Source: Burhinus oedicnemus
Lineage: Eukaryota > Chordata > Aves > Charadriiformes > Burhinidae
Direction: 5' to 3'
DNA: 64,000 nt
NCBI GenBank assembly: GCA_008921705.1
Contig: VFFE01007914.1
Coordinates: 248,001-312,000 of the forward strand
Of this stretch, positions 61,881 to 64,000 are shown in pieces. Under the pieces are notes generated by a model. It saw only the letters and a program-made list of their open reading frames with translations, made no database searches and was not told the origin of the DNA. The translations under genes were made by a program, and so were the position numbers. Positions within the stretch are counted from its first letter, which is position 1; every line of letters starts with the position of its first letter.

Positions 61881-62440
61881 AGGCTTCATGGACCTGTCAA
61901 AAGGCTGCAGTCACATACCTGTTTATCTACAGGTAAAGAGGTATCTGTATGCACTTATACTGTTCAGATTACGATGTATTTTGTGGTTGGAACAACATAT
62001 CATCACAGAGCATACTCTGCTTTGTCAGTACATTTTTGCTTCCTCCCTTTCGTGGTTAGTGAGATGCCTGCTCTGCAGCATGAAAGTCCACCCCTGATCT
62101 ACCTGGATGATATTTTTATCACAGCCCTCCAAGTAACCTATCCCTTTTTTATGCTTTAGCCTTGGTTCATTAACTTTTCACCTGGGGAATGTAGTAAACA
62201 TAGAAAAATCAATTCTGACTCAATCCAGCTCTCTAAACTTTCTGGAGTTCTTGTTCAACACTGAAACCATGACCCTGGAGACTCCTCTTTCATAGAGAAT
62301 ATATATTAACTTTGTCAGTCAGTCTGATTAAATCTCTCTCTCTACCTCTCTCCCCCTCTCTCTCTCATGTCTTCTAGCCTCTTTTTAGCCCCTTTTCATG
62401 CCAGCCCTTGCTGAAATGAGATATAACAAAACCACACCAG
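61880..62440 (+). pseudogene. degenerate reverse transcriptase, DIRS-like retrotransposon
   Basis: Three pieces in RT order. (1) 61885-61975: FMDLSKGCSHIPVYLQVKRY, like the RT A motif 'DL.dayfHIPv....rkyL'. (2) A frame change, then 61980-62120: VVGTTYHHRAYSAL, a possible LPF (62046-62054), and YLDDIFI (62100-62120), the YxDD catalytic motif with both Asp present. (3) Another frame change, then 62179-62290: HLGNVVNIEKSILT, NFLEFLFNTETMTLETP and a stop. The 'LG.vvN.eKS.L.pS...FLgF..dt..Mtl..P' block after YLDD is characteristic of DIRS/Ngaro-type RT rather than CR1, Gypsy or retroviral RT. A weaker continuation (LASF then PLFMPALAEMRY, 62370-62430) follows a CT-rich expansion. It is unrelated to the CR1 copies. 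No recombinase domain or inverted termini are seen. Gypsy-type RT is the main alternative. Confidence 0.5.
62332..62367. repeat. (CT)n-rich microsatellite
   Basis: Interrupted CT repeat with a CCCCC interruption, lying inside the RT relic and probably expanded after it died. Confidence 0.85.
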
Positions 62441-62444
62441 TTTT

Positions 62445-64000
62445 ACCCTTAGGAGATAGCTATAGATATTGCTTGATTGATGGCTACGCTATTTTCCTTC
62501 TGAATTTGTTTTTACTCCAGTCACCTTCTCTTCTTTCCCTGAAACCAGTGCTATGCCCAAGTAAGAAAAGGGAGACAGTGAGTAGGTCCCATTAAAAATT
62601 CACATTGTGCTCCTCTGCAACCGTAAAAACGAAAGTATCCCTTATTCTGAAGTATAAACTACCCTGGGCAGTGAGTGCTATGGTTTCAAGAGAAGTCTGA
62701 ATAAGACAATACATAGGGCCTTCAAGAATAGAGGTAATTAAAGCTTCTCCCAGATACAGCACATCAGAATGGAATTTCCAAAACCCTCAAAGCAGAGCAA
62801 TAACTTTTTTTTGCATTGCTTTGTAACCTAGTCCACTTAAAAAAGACACAAGACAAAAAATCCCAACAAAACAAGGATAGCAAAGCTTCCTCAACAAATA
62901 TTTGAACCCGTTTAAACTTGTACACACACACAAAAAAACATTGAAATATTAATTCCATATACAGAACAACGTTATCTTCCAAATGGCAATAGCCTATCTT
63001 CTGACATAAGGAACGTCACCTTACATTGTGTCAAAACACTTTTTTATTACAGTTCTAGTCCATTTTCCTCATGTTGTTTCTAGATGACAGGCAAGATAAG
63101 AATACACTAGTTTGGATATCAGTATAGCATAGCCTAGGTTAATTAGCCCTTGCAGAGCTGCACTGTAGTAGTCCTTTAGTCCTTCTAGAACCTTATCTGG
63201 CTTGGAGGTTTTTACATGGCATTGTATCCCACCATGCAGGCATACCCCTAATATATAGGTGCTGGTTTGAAAATTTCTATACTTATTACATAGCAAGATT
63301 CTGGGAGTTCCATACTGATCTAAACAGCATTGGGTTTTGACCTCATATAGAAATAGCCAAACTTTGCAAACTATTTCTGAATCCTCTGCATTACAAATTC
63401 AATTTGTGAGTAAATTGAGACTCTGAACCACAGCTTAGGTGTTAGAAAATCCTTTGTGAATGTGAACACAGACAAGCTGCAGAATGTCTTTGGATTTTTC
63501 TTGTAAGAGGACTTCTGTACACCAAATATTGATCTTAATCTCAATGCAATATTGTGTTTTGAGATCTATCCTATAAACTGGTGCATTTATGTAAGACACC
63601 TGTCTTTTATGCTTAGCCTACTAATTTCTTAAAATGTAAAAAATATGCCAAAATGGAAAACATAAAGTTGGAGGGCCACATACTCTAAGTTTATTTGATA
63701 ACAATTACAGGTCTAGAAGCAGGATGGGAGACCAGATGAATATTGTTGTATTTTCTCTGAACTCATGGAAATAACATTGGGAGTGCACAAGAGGAAAACT
63801 TGATCAGTGGGTCCTGCACCATTAGCAAACCTGCATTAGAGGGCAGGGTGATGGCCATTTTGCTGGAGATGATACTTTTGCATCCCGTAACTCATTCTAT
63901 AAGTAGATGCACACAGCAACTCCTACAATAGAAGAGGGCAGTAGGTCCATCCAGCTGGCCCTATCTCTACCAGAGGTCAATGCCAAAAGCTTTGGAAGAG
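62445..64000. other. AT-rich non-coding sequence
   Basis: No gene or repeat recognised up to the end of the window. A short (CA)n and A-run lies at 62921-62938. Confidence 0.5.

Noticed and set aside
1..64000. Bacterial-type features: operons, CRISPR arrays, ribosome binding sites, attachment sites
   Set aside because: The sequence is vertebrate nuclear DNA. No regularly spaced direct repeats of CRISPR type and no operon-like runs of genes.

Overview
This 64 kb window looks like a gene-poor, AT-rich piece of a bird chromosome. The clade call rests on repeats: two long, 5'-truncated CR1 LINE copies with the diagnostic 8-bp ATTCTATG-type 3' tail, a third CR1 tail fragment, and a long terminal repeat of an endogenous retrovirus type common in birds. 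The rest is single-copy-looking AT-rich sequence with scattered decayed older amniote repeats (tRNA-derived SINEs, L2/MIR-like tails, small inverted-repeat elements). Interspersed repeats occupy only a small fraction, as is usual in birds. No intact protein-coding gene, rRNA or functional tRNA gene is visible. The window is either intergenic (gene desert) or inside large introns.

Layout. 1-10.1 kb: unique AT-rich DNA with a small GC-rich exon-like island (about 5.13-5.26 kb) and a possible 31-nt microexon (8.9 kb). 10.8-12.65 kb: CR1 copy 1 on the minus strand, a dead reverse-transcriptase (RT) gene with a nonsense codon, three frame changes and a mutated catalytic pair. 12.65-35.1 kb: unique DNA with an AT-rich tandem array (13.7 kb), a hairpin, a 22-bp perfect palindrome and a TTA-flanked MITE-like element (15.57-16.03 kb), a block with two octamer sites and an AP-1 site (16.6-17.1 kb), an X-box palindrome (24.8 kb), SINE and LINE tails (28.6-29.2 kb and 33.6 kb) and an exon-like segment at 29.75 kb. 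35.1-36.16 kb: CR1 copy 2 on the plus strand, with an older LINE scrap just behind it. 36.4-64 kb: unique DNA with SINE relics at 42.1, 45.6 and 61.1 kb, a solo LTR at 49.06-49.48 kb, a long open frame at 50.8-51.5 kb, a MITE-like palindromic relic at 53 kb, a GC-rich stretch at 56.5-56.9 kb, a CR1 tail at 61.15 kb, and at 61.88-62.44 kb a degenerate RT domain that resembles DIRS-type (tyrosine-recombinase) retrotransposons rather than CR1 or retroviruses.

Nothing here works together as a gene system, and I see no previously undescribed functional system. The points most worth a second look are the DIRS-like RT remnant, the exon-like island at 5.13-5.26 kb, and the clustered regulatory-type motifs. 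Family names come from recognising motifs and sequence by eye; no database search was possible.
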